NCBI GenBank assembly: GCA_035629075.1
Contig: DASPIK010000031.1
Location: 45,557 to 109,556, forward strand
Direction of reading: 5' to 3'
From: JAEZPW01 sp035629075
Lineage (GTDB): Bacteria > Acidobacteriota > Terriglobia > Terriglobales > Acidobacteriaceae
Length of the DNA stretch: 64,000 bases
Under the pieces are notes generated by a model. It searched no databases. It was not told the DNA's origin and worked only from the letters and a program-made list of their open reading frames with translations. Of this stretch, positions 1 through 7,367 are shown piece after piece. Each line of letters starts with the position of its first letter. Position 1 is the first letter of the stretch. A program made the position numbers and the translations under genes.

Positions 1-1
1 G

Positions 2-2587
2 GCTCGTACCTGGTCCCGATCCGCGCGCGACTTGGCGAGGTACTTGTCACTGGTACCGATCACGCTCGCGGCATTCACGTTGTTACGTTATCTGGCCGGC
101 AGTCCCCCAGTAAAAGTTCACGCCATGTTTGCCCACTTGATGCCTCCGAACACAGCGGGCACCCTCCTGATACTCGGCATCTCGGTTGGGCTTCTTAGTT
201 GGCAGAGTCGTCGAACTCAGCTCTGCGCTCAGTTCGGTTCAGCCATATCCGGTGCTATCGGATTGCTGGCGCTGCTCGGGTATTCATACAGAATTTCTGC
301 CCTCTACGGCGTGGGCAGTCATGCTTCCATGACTCTGCCCGCAGCGCTCGCCCTGACTCTTCTCTCCGCTTCCGTCGTTTTTCTAACAGTCGACTACGGT
401 TTCGTCGCGTTGCTCGCCGGAAGAGGCACGGGCAGCATAATGTTACGCCGCATGTTGCCGCTTGCGATCCTTTCTCCCTGGATCGTCGGCTGGGTCGCTG
501 CTGAGGGAATCAATCGCGGCTGGTACCAGTTAGACATGAGCAACGCAACGTTTGCGCTGGTGCTGATGGCGATTCTTAGTACGTTCCTGTACACCAATGC
601 CATCTCGCTAAACCGAATAGACCAGGAGCGCGAAACAACACAAGAGCTGCTGAGGCGCAATAGCGACCAATGGCAGGCGACCTTCGACTGCATGTCGGAG
701 GGCCTGAGCTATCACGATGTGGACTACAACGTGGTCGGGGCAAATGATGCATTTCGCAAATTGACCTGCGGAAATTACGTGGAAGGGGCGAAGTGCTATG
801 AGACGGTCCACGGGACGACTGCTCCTCCGGAAGACTGCCCGATGCGCCGGACCCTGGAAACTGGTCAAACAGAACGGTCAGAAATTTACGAACCACTGCT
901 GGACAAACACCTGCTAGTGCGGACGGATCCTGTCCGCGACACCGACGGACACATATTCCGGGTCGTCCACGTGGTCGAAGACGTCACCGAACGAAAGAAG
1001 GCGGAGGATAAAGTACGCCGGCTCGCTGCCATCGTTGAACAGTCCGGTGATGCGATCTTCAGCAATGACTTGGACGGAGTGATCCAGACTTGGAATCATG
1101 CAGCTGAAACGATCTACGGCTACTCTGCTGAAGAAGCGATCGGAAAAACCCTCAGCATTTTCTGCCCTCCGGAGTCGCCGGACGAATGGAAGCGGATCGT
1201 CGATGTTGTGCGTCAAGGCGAACGTGTGCAGAACGTCGAGCGACTGCGCGTGCGAAAGGATGGGACTTTCTTCCATGCCTCCCTCAGCGTTTCGCCTTTG
1301 CGCGACAGTGCCGGACGTATCACTGGGTGTTCCGCGATAGCGCGCGACGTAACCGAGAAGAAGGAAGCGGCTGCAGAAATCGCGCGGCGTGGAGCCGAAG
1401 CTCAGCGCGCGCGTGCCGAACTCGACGCGGTCGTGGACAGCATGGGCGAGGGACTCTATCAACTAGACGCGGAAGGTCGGGTAGTGTTCATGAACGCAGC
1501 CTGTGAAAACATGCTCGGCTACAAGATCGACGAGATCCGCGGGCAGCCCATGCACGACCTTATTCATTCGAAACTGCCCGACGGCAGCCAGCGGCCAGCG
1601 ATTGAATGCCCCCTCGTGCAAGTGATGAAAATCGGCGAGACCTACCACGAAGCGGAAGATTTCTTCGTGCGGAAGGATGGAAGTTTCTTCCCTGTTGAGT
1701 ACACAAGTTCTCCTCTGCGGGTGAACGGCGCGATCGCCGGAGCAGTGTTGTCGTTCCGCGACATCAGCGACCGGAAGCGTGCTGAAGCCGAGCGCAGCAG
1801 GTTGCTGGCGCTTGAGCGCCAGGCACGTCGAGAGGTGGAAGCGAAGAACGCTGAAATTCAGAAGTTAAACGCCGAACTGGAAGACCGCGTTCGCCAGCGC
1901 ACGATTGAGTTGGAAGTTGCGAACAAAGAATTGGAGGCTTTCAGCTACTCGGTATCCCACGACCTGCGAGCTCCATTGCGCAGCCTCGATGGCTTCAGCC
2001 ATATCCTGCTGGATGAGTATCGCGACAAGCTCGACGAAGAGGGGCAGGATTTCTTACGTCGGCTGCGGAGCGCCAGCCAGCATATGGGACAGTTGATCGA
2101 CTCCCTGCTGCAGTTGTCCCGCGTTTCACGCTCCGAGATGTCGAGGGAACCGGTGAACCTGAGCGCCATGGCGCAGCAAATTGTCGGCGAACTTCAAAAG
2201 AGCGCACCTGACCGACAGGTCACGGTCACGGTTGGACAGGACATCAATGCCATGGCGGATCCGCGTCTCACGCACGTCATTCTGCAGAACTTGCTTCACA
2301 ACGCATGGAAGTTCACTGCAAAACGTGCTGATGCGTGTATCGAGTTTGGCACTACTATGCGCGATGGGAAAAGAGTCATGTTCGTGCGCGACAACGGCGC
2401 AGGCTTCGACATGAACTACAGCAATAAACTTTTCGGTGCATTCCAGAGACTTCATGCGGCTTCCGACTTTGAGGGTAGCGGCATCGGACTCGCAACCGTG
2501 CAGCGCGTGGTTCGACGCCACGGGGGAAAGGTGTGGGCGGAAGGCGCGCCGGAACAAGGCGCAACGTTCTACTTCACCCTGTGCTGA
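2..2587 (+). CDS. Membrane-bound multi-PAS sensor histidine kinase (5' end outside window)
   Basis: Probable autophosphorylating histidine kinase that signals to the response regulator just downstream. The frame is open to the left edge, so the true start lies outside; the first in-window start candidate is a TTG at 32. Counting from 32, about 200 hydrophobic residues form several membrane segments, then come three PAS-type domains (roughly 212-325, 330-450, 468-590), a coiled coil, HisKA and HATPase_c. The H-box SHDLRAPLRS carries the phospho-acceptor His643; the N-box Asn is 757, and the DNGAGF and GSGIGLA glycine motifs follow. The first PAS domain has the Cys-containing pattern GAKCY...CP, seen in many PAS_4 kinases. 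The signal sensed is unknown. Confidence 0.93.
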   Translation, partial: ARTWSRSARDLARYLSLVPITLAAFTLLRYLAGSPPVKVHAMFAHLMPPNTAGTLLILGISVGLLSWQSRRTQLCAQFGSAISGAIGLLALLGYSYRISALYGVGSHASMTLPAALALTLLSASVVFLTVDYGFVALLAGRGTGSIMLRRMLPLAILSPWIVGWVAAEGINRGWYQLDMSNATFALVLMAILSTFLYTNAISLNRIDQERETTQELLRRNSDQWQATFDCMSEGLSYHDVDYNVVGANDAFRKLTCGNYVEGAKCYETVHGTTAPPEDCPMRRTLETGQTERSEIYEPLLDKHLLVRTDPVRDTDGHIFRVVHVVEDVTERKKAEDKVRRLAAIVEQSGDAIFSNDLDGVIQTWNHAAETIYGYSAEEAIGKTLSIFCPPESPDEWKRIVDVVRQGERVQNVERLRVRKDGTFFHASLSVSPLRDSAGRITGCSAIARDVTEKKEAAAEIARRGAEAQRARAELDAVVDSMGEGLYQLDAEGRVVFMNAACENMLGYKIDEIRGQPMHDLIHSKLPDGSQRPAIECPLVQVMKIGETYHEAEDFFVRKDGSFFPVEYTSSPLRVNGAIAGAVLSFRDISDRKRAEAERSRLLALERQARREVEAKNAEIQKLNAELEDRVRQRTIELEVANKELEAFSYSVSHDLRAPLRSLDGFSHILLDEYRDKLDEEGQDFLRRLRSASQHMGQLIDSLLQLSRVSRSEMSREPVNLSAMAQQIVGELQKSAPDRQVTVTVGQDINAMADPRLTHVILQNLLHNAWKFTAKRADACIEFGTTMRDGKRVMFVRDNGAGFDMNYSNKLFGAFQRLHAASDFEGSGIGLATVQRVVRRHGGKVWAEGAPEQGATFYFTLC

Positions 2588-2691
2588 CACTGAGTGAGCA
2601 CCGCTGTTGAGCTTTAGCTTGCGAAAACTGCAGAGTATCCTTATAAGACCTGTGTAGGTTACATTCCGCAAACTTAAGCCCGGTGGAGATG

Positions 2692-3135
2692 ATGCAAAAG
2701 ACGATTCTTCTCGTGGAAGACAACCCTGATCACGAAGCGTTGACGCTGCGGGCTTTAAGGAAGGCCGGTCTCGCTAATCCAGTTATTGTTGCGCGGGACG
2801 GCGCGGAAGCATTGGACTACCTCTTCGGACAGGGGACGTACGCTGGTCGCGACACCGCAGATATTCCCCAGGCAGTGCTGCTAGACCTCAAGCTTCCCAA
2901 AGTCGACGGTTTAGAAGTCCTACAGCGAATGCGTTCTGATGACCGTACGAAGCTGATCCCGGTCGTAGTGCTGACGTCTTCCGACGAAGAAAAAGATCTG
3001 GTGACTAGCTACGCGTACGGCGCGAACAGCTATATCCGAAAGCCGGTCGATTTCGTCCAGTTCGTCGAGGCTACGCGGCAGCTCGGATTGTATTGGCTCG
3101 TGCTCAACGAACCTCCGCGGATCGGAAAGGGCTGA
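2692..3135 (+). CDS. Single-domain response regulator (CheY/Rcp1-like)
   Basis: A stand-alone receiver domain of about 147 residues with no output domain, so it probably acts by protein-protein contact or as a phosphorelay intermediate. The acidic pocket (VEDNPDH), the phospho-acceptor in LLDLKLP (Asp65 from this start), the conserved Thr in VLTSSDEE and the Lys in IRKPVDF are all present. The insert after the third helix (YLFGQGTYAGRD) is typical of phytochrome-partner Rcp1-like regulators. The frame opens with GTG-GAG-ATG-ATG; the purine-rich GGTGGAG favours the second ATG. It lies 104 bp after the histidine kinase on the same strand and is its likely partner. Confidence 0.92.
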   Translation: MQKTILLVEDNPDHEALTLRALRKAGLANPVIVARDGAEALDYLFGQGTYAGRDTADIPQAVLLDLKLPKVDGLEVLQRMRSDDRTKLIPVVVLTSSDEEKDLVTSYAYGANSYIRKPVDFVQFVEATRQLGLYWLVLNEPPRIGKG

Positions 3136-3205
3136 AAGAGCGCGTGCGCAACGAATCCGTCGCGACCCAACGCCCAAGTTCTCTCCTCAGCATTCGATGT
3201 TGGGC

Positions 3206-3733
3206 TTACCGGGGCGGCTTCTGCTCAGGATTGTTGCCAGTACTGGGGCCGGGAGACTCAGTGTTACTTGGACCCATGTTGGGGGACAACAGCTTGTCCT
3301 CACCGCCTCCGGCTTCGTTCTTGTTCTTGCCCTTCCGTTTGCCGGTATCCGTCTGATCTGCTGTACTACTCTGTTGACCTTTGGTGTTGGTCTGAGCTGA
3401 TGAACGGCGCTGCTGAGACGCACGGCGCCGCGCGTCGGTCGCCGTGGTCGAAGAACTCGCCGACGCATTCCCTTGCGACTTCATACGAGTCGCTGTGCTG
3501 GCGCCACTTGATCCCGCATGTGCAGGGTTACTTTTGCTGCCGGTAGTTGATCCAGTTGTGCCAGTTATTCTTTGATTGTGTGGGGCATCGGTAGCCGGCA
3601 CACCGGAGGCGGTCGGGGATGACGTGGTGTTTGGCTCGCCAAGACCTATTCCTTCCGCCGGCGGCGTTTGCTGCGCCCAAGACACACAGCCGCACAGCAA
3701 GATTGCGGCGAACGCGCTGAAAATCGTTCTCAC
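3206..3733 (-). CDS. Exported Ser/Thr-rich low-complexity protein, function unknown
   Basis: I do not recognise a family. The 175-residue product begins with a clear signal peptide (MRTIFSAFAAILLCGCVSWA); the cysteines at its end could give lipoprotein or SPase I processing. The rest is disordered: long runs rich in Ser, Thr, Ala, Gly and Gln, a basic patch (GKRKGKNK) and a Pro/Gly/Asn-rich end. Such composition suits a surface-exposed or cell-wall-associated disordered protein. It converges on the response regulator and diverges from the channel gene to its right, with about 140 bp between. It could be a fast-evolving lineage-specific gene. Confidence 0.6.
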   Translation of the reverse strand: MRTIFSAFAAILLCGCVSWAQQTPPAEGIGLGEPNTTSSPTASGVPATDAPHNQRITGTTGSTTGSKSNPAHAGSSGASTATRMKSQGNASASSSTTATDARRRASQQRRSSAQTNTKGQQSSTADQTDTGKRKGKNKNEAGGGEDKLLSPNMGPSNTESPGPSTGNNPEQKPPR

Positions 3734-3875
3734 GAGAACTCCCCTTCCTCTTGGTTGTTAAGCGTCGTTGAAAACTTAGACCCCCACTACGTCATTGTGG
3801 TTATCCACGGTCGCGAGCTTCTCGACAGACCTGAGCCGTACCGCATCGCGCCGAGCCCCTGCATCTAATCGCGCC

Positions 3876-4691
3876 ATGCCGGAACAGGCACAGCGGGAAG
3901 AGCAGATATCATCCGTCAATCTCGACAGCGCACGAAGATCTGCTCACGACATTCTGGAGGGAGCCTCCGAGAATGGGCGGCAGGAACTGAAGCGTCCGAC
4001 GAGGGCGCTTGCACTTTCGGGAGTAGCCGGCGGAATGACAATGGGGCTGACGGGCATGGCTGTAGCGATTGCCCAAGCCAGCCTCGGTCGGGGCAGAGTT
4101 GAAGATTTTGTCGCCTTCCTTTTTTACCCAGTCGGATTCATTGCCGTCATCATTGGCCGGGCTCAACTGTTCACTGAAAACACGCTCTACCCTGTCGTGC
4201 TGGTTCTGAGCGAGAAACGATTTCTGCTGAACACTCTTCGACTATGGGCTGTGGTGTTCGGCGCGAACGTCCTTGGCGCCGCGGCGTTTGCGTTCCTCGC
4301 GGTCCGGACCGGCGCACTTCGGCACGACTTCACCCGCGAACTGGTTCGCCTCGGGGAAGAGTCTGCCAACATCGCCGTTGCGGAGATTTTCTGGACAGGC
4401 GTCGTTGGTGGCTGGCTCATTGCGTTGGTCGCCTGGATGGTAACGGCGAGTCATTGGACGATCGGGCAGATTGTCGTGATTTGGCTACTTACCTTCGTGG
4501 TAGGCCTCGGGCGCTTCGCACATTGCATCGCTGCAACCGGCGAAATACTTGCCGCTGTTTTCGCCGGATCTCTGCCGTTCTTTTCGTACATTCGCTGGAT
4601 CATACCAGCAACTCTCGGAAATATCGTCGGAGGCGTATTCATCGTAAGCCTACTGAACTGGGGCCAAGTGAAAGCTGACGGGGACAGCTAG
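3876..4691 (+). CDS. Formate/nitrite transporter (FNT) family channel, YfdC-like
   Basis: Inner-membrane channel of the FNT fold, predicted to pass small monovalent anions such as formate or nitrite; the real substrate is not evident. About six hydrophobic segments follow a charged 50-residue cytoplasmic N-terminus. The motifs GRAQLFTEN and GRFAHCIAATGE correspond to the conserved re-entrant segments, including the pore His in RFAH. The reading frame extends upstream to a TTG at 3795, but the ATG used here (PEQAQREEQ start) gives the usual family length of about 270 residues and drops a non-conserved leader. The SDR gene follows 107 bp downstream on the same strand. Confidence 0.85.
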   Translation: MPEQAQREEQISSVNLDSARRSAHDILEGASENGRQELKRPTRALALSGVAGGMTMGLTGMAVAIAQASLGRGRVEDFVAFLFYPVGFIAVIIGRAQLFTENTLYPVVLVLSEKRFLLNTLRLWAVVFGANVLGAAAFAFLAVRTGALRHDFTRELVRLGEESANIAVAEIFWTGVVGGWLIALVAWMVTASHWTIGQIVVIWLLTFVVGLGRFAHCIAATGEILAAVFAGSLPFFSYIRWIIPATLGNIVGGVFIVSLLNWGQVKADGDS

Positions 4692-4798
4692 GCCGTCACA
4701 ACGATGAAGAGCTGAGAAGCGAAAACAACTCGGTGGCTCTTGATTAGAGCAGTTCGAACAACGAAGACCAGATAACCAGGACAAGATTTGGAGGCGAC

Positions 4799-5956
4799 AT
4801 GTTCCGGAAACCACGTCGCGTAGCACGAATCGGCAGGAAAATGGACAACGTGAATTGGGGCAAACAGGCCAGGCGCGCTGTTGTGCTTGGAAGCACGGGG
4901 GTTGCGGTCGCGGGCCTTGCCGCCGGTGCAGGCATAGGACTCGCCGGCTGGGCACTCTGGCGACGTTTCGGCCCAGTCGCTGAAGACCTCCGCGGCAAGA
5001 CCGTACTTATCACCGGAGGCTCACGCGGTCTTGGTTTTGCCATGGCTCAGGAGTGCGTCAGCAAGGGCGCTCGTGTTGCCATATGCGCCCGGGATCATCG
5101 CGAATTAGAGATTGCACAGGGACAACTGCAAGCGAACGGCGCTGAAGTGCTGGCTGTTCGGTGCGACATCATTGACCGCGATGACGTGCTCAAAATGGTG
5201 AATGAAGTCAGAGCACGTTTTGGCGACATCGATATTCTCATCAACAACGCGGGAGTAATCCAGGTAGGCCCGATCGAGTCGCAGACCATTGTCGACTTCC
5301 AGGAGGCCATGGACGTGATGTTCTGGGGCGTGGTCTATCCGACACTGGCCGTTCTTCCTGAGATGATAAGCCGGCGCAGTGGACACATAGCCAACATCAC
5401 CTCAATCGGCGGCAAGATTGCCATGCCGCACTTGGTCCCGTACGACTCGGCGAAGTTCGCGGCCGTGGGGTTTTCGGAAGGGCTGCATGCAGAGGTAGCG
5501 AAATACGGGATAAAGGTCACGACCGTGTGTCCCGGACTGATGCGCACTGGGTCTTACCTGAACGCTTTTTTCAAGGGTCAGAACCGACAGGAGTTCACCT
5601 GGTTCGCGCTGGGTGCGACGACCCCCGGTGTCGCGATGAATGCACGTCGCGCCGCGCGCAAGATCGTCAACGCCATCCGACGCGGGCGTTCCGAAATTAT
5701 CCTCACGCCCCAAGCGAAGCTCGCAGCAATGTTTCACGGCGTTTTTCCCGGACTGACGTCCGACATTCTCGGTGTCGTGAACCGCACGCTACCTTCGGCG
5801 GACATGGGCGAAGGACAATCGCGGCATACGGGAAAAGAGAGCGAAACCATGGTGACGAGATCGCCAATGACGATTTTCGGTCGCCGCGCCGCGAAAGACC
5901 TGAACCAGTGGGCCGAGAACAGCGGACAGCCCGCTTCGATGACCAAACCAGCGTGA
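4799..5956 (+). CDS. Membrane-anchored SDR-family oxidoreductase
   Basis: Short-chain dehydrogenase/reductase using NAD(P)(H), substrate unknown. A Gly/Ala-rich hydrophobic stretch at residues 27-54 likely anchors it to the membrane. The Rossmann motif TGGSRGLG lies at 72-79, NNAG at 149-152, and the catalytic Ser202, Tyr215 and Lys219 (YDSAK) are all present, so it should be active. The protein is longer (385 residues) than a minimal 250-residue SDR because of the anchor and a C-terminal extension of about 100 residues. GGAGG sits a few bases before the ATG and supports this start. It may be co-transcribed with the FNT channel. Confidence 0.9.
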   Translation: MFRKPRRVARIGRKMDNVNWGKQARRAVVLGSTGVAVAGLAAGAGIGLAGWALWRRFGPVAEDLRGKTVLITGGSRGLGFAMAQECVSKGARVAICARDHRELEIAQGQLQANGAEVLAVRCDIIDRDDVLKMVNEVRARFGDIDILINNAGVIQVGPIESQTIVDFQEAMDVMFWGVVYPTLAVLPEMISRRSGHIANITSIGGKIAMPHLVPYDSAKFAAVGFSEGLHAEVAKYGIKVTTVCPGLMRTGSYLNAFFKGQNRQEFTWFALGATTPGVAMNARRAARKIVNAIRRGRSEIILTPQAKLAAMFHGVFPGLTSDILGVVNRTLPSADMGEGQSRHTGKESETMVTRSPMTIFGRRAAKDLNQWAENSGQPASMTKPA

Positions 5957-6000
5957 AGGTCGGCCTTCGCCTATGTCGTGTCAGCTGAGTGCGCTTGGCT

Positions 6001-6039
6001 GCTGAGCGATCTGATCGATCAGAATGATCGACGCTCAGC
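6001..6039. repeat. Inverted repeat with an inner palindrome between SDR and H1-like gene
   Basis: Arms GCTGAGCG (6001-6008) and CGCTCAGC (6032-6039) are exact reverse complements and enclose the perfect 12-bp palindrome CTGATCGATCAG (6011-6022). It lies 45 bp after the SDR stop and about 120 bp before the next start. With no T-run it is not a typical intrinsic terminator; an operator or a processing hairpin is possible. Confidence 0.5.
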
Positions 6040-6159
6040 TCTGCCCAGTTCCGCAATGGCGAGCACAAATGCAAACTCGGTTGTATCTGTGGCATCCGAC
6101 TCTATCAGCTTCCACAAGGTTCGCGGCAGACGGCCGCGAGCGGATAACGAGGTGGGCGG

Positions 6160-7032
6160 ATGGCAAGAAACAAATCAAGGGTATTGACGGACCACGATGA
6201 GATTCGCCAATGGGCAGAACAGCGAAAAGCTTCGCCCGCATGCGTCCGGCGCACCGGCGGCAATGGCGACATCGGGATGATTCGTCTGGATTTTCCGGGT
6301 TTCAGCGGCCAGCAGTCGCTGGAGCATATCAATTGGGACGAGTGGTTCCAGAAATTTGACGAGAGCAAGCTCGCTCTGCTGGTGCAAGACGAACTGGCAA
6401 GCGGCGGCAGGAGCAACTTCAACAAGCTGATCGGGCGAGAAACAGCAAACGCCCGTCAGGAAGGAAACTATCGCGCTAACCGTCGCGGCATTCAGTCGAG
6501 CTCAGGTCGGAGTGCTGGGACGAAACGGACCTCGGGCCGCGCTCAGGCTTCTTCGCGCTCGTCATCGGCCAGAGCGAAACGTAGCGCGAGCGCAGGAGAC
6601 AGCAGCGAGCGTTCAGCTCGGACCAAGAGGGCTGGCAGCAGCAGAACAAAGAGCAGCGGAGCTTCATCCCGTGGCCGTGAGCCTGGAAGAGCGGTTTCGC
6701 GCTCGAAATCTGCACGTGCTTCTCAAAGCGCGCGCGGAGATGTGACGCGCCGCAGCGGCACAGTCGCCGGCCGCACCCGAGGACGCAAGTCGGCAAGCGG
6801 ACGGAACGCCGCAGCACAGAACACAGGACGCCGAAGCGCAAAGCGTAATCCGGAGAAAGTCGTTAAGAGTGCAAGAAAGATTAAGCAGGACGCCGGTAAC
6901 ATCATTCGAATGGAACGCGGCGGCAAGCGTCCATCGCGCGTGACCAAGCAACCTGCGGCGAAGTCCGCCAGCGGCACCGCCCGGCACAGTCGTTCCGGCG
7001 CCAACGCGCGGACCCGCAAGAAAGCTGCCTGA
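6160..7032 (+). CDS. Conserved N-terminal domain fused to a histone H1-like basic tail
   Basis: Residues 1-95 form a compact acidic/aromatic domain (TDHDEIRQWAE, GMIRLDFPG, INWDEWFQKFDESKLALLVQDE, SNFNKLIGRET). It resembles short bacterial proteins often mis-annotated as branching enzyme; I know no proven function. Residues 96-290 are almost only Ser, Arg, Ala, Lys, Gly and Thr, with no acidic clusters, like H1/Hc1-type nucleoid proteins or self-assembling basic tails. DNA or RNA binding is therefore likely, with the folded domain as a partner-binding module; this is inference from composition. The ATG follows GGTGGGCGG. There are no signal peptide or membrane segments. Confidence 0.75.
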   Translation: MARNKSRVLTDHDEIRQWAEQRKASPACVRRTGGNGDIGMIRLDFPGFSGQQSLEHINWDEWFQKFDESKLALLVQDELASGGRSNFNKLIGRETANARQEGNYRANRRGIQSSSGRSAGTKRTSGRAQASSRSSSARAKRSASAGDSSERSARTKRAGSSRTKSSGASSRGREPGRAVSRSKSARASQSARGDVTRRSGTVAGRTRGRKSASGRNAAAQNTGRRSAKRNPEKVVKSARKIKQDAGNIIRMERGGKRPSRVTKQPAAKSASGTARHSRSGANARTRKKAA

Positions 7033-7131
7033 ATGATTTGATGATTGCATGATTGAACCGGGGGACGTGAGACACAGCCAACCAGTGCCAAACACAGCTA
7101 ACCATCCAGTCATGCGATCATCAAGTCATCC
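7031..7131. repeat. Imperfect inverted repeat, about 26-bp arms, enclosing a short direct repeat
   Basis: The left arm (7031-7056) and right arm (7106-7131) match as reverse complements at about 21 of 26 positions. The core of the right arm is CATGCGATCATCAAGTCATC. Between them lie two near-identical copies of an ACACAGCCAACCA-type word (7072-7085 and 7092-7106). The TGAT-rich arms start right at the stop codon of the basic-tail gene and run into the 5' part of the next small ORF. The layout suggests a small dispersed palindromic element or MITE remnant; no transposase or target duplication was seen. Confidence 0.5.
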
Positions 7132-7291
7132 GTACGTAGTGCGCGAAAACAATCCTGACGACGTACCCATTCCGCCCGACCGTGAGCCAGAAGCCCCGGT
7201 CGAGGAACCTCCGGACGCACCACATTCGGAACCGACCGCGCCAGTTCGCGAGCCCGGTCCCGAGCCGCAACGGCGTTTAGCGGCGATCTGA
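7112..7291 (+). CDS. Small proline- and glutamate-rich protein, function unknown
   Basis: A 59-residue product (80 residues if the upstream ATG at 7049 is used) built of Pro/Glu/Asp-rich text: DDVPIPPDREPEAPVEEPP, then SEPTAPVREPGPEP. The repeated x-PVxEP unit resembles short uncharacterised proteins seen in Acidobacteria and Proteobacteria. It has no membrane segment and no cysteine and is likely disordered. The downstream ATG is preferred because the longer version starts inside the inverted repeat. The coding call rests on composition only, since reading frames are easily open in this G+C-rich DNA. Confidence 0.45.
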   Translation: MRSSSHPYVVRENNPDDVPIPPDREPEAPVEEPPDAPHSEPTAPVREPGPEPQRRLAAI

Positions 7292-7352
7292 TATTCACAC
7301 GCGAAATGAATAGTGTGCGAGCCCAACGACGTGCGTCGCCAGTCAGCTCTCA

Positions 7353-7358
7353 TATAAT
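7353..7358 (+). promoter_or_regulatory. TATAAT -10-like element just before the GT39 gene
   Basis: A perfect TATAAT ends only nine bases before the ATG at 7368. If used, transcription would begin within a few bases of the start codon and give a leaderless or nearly leaderless message. No good -35 hexamer is visible at 16-18 bp spacing, so the call is tentative. Confidence 0.35.
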
Positions 7359-7367
7359 TTCAGTTCC

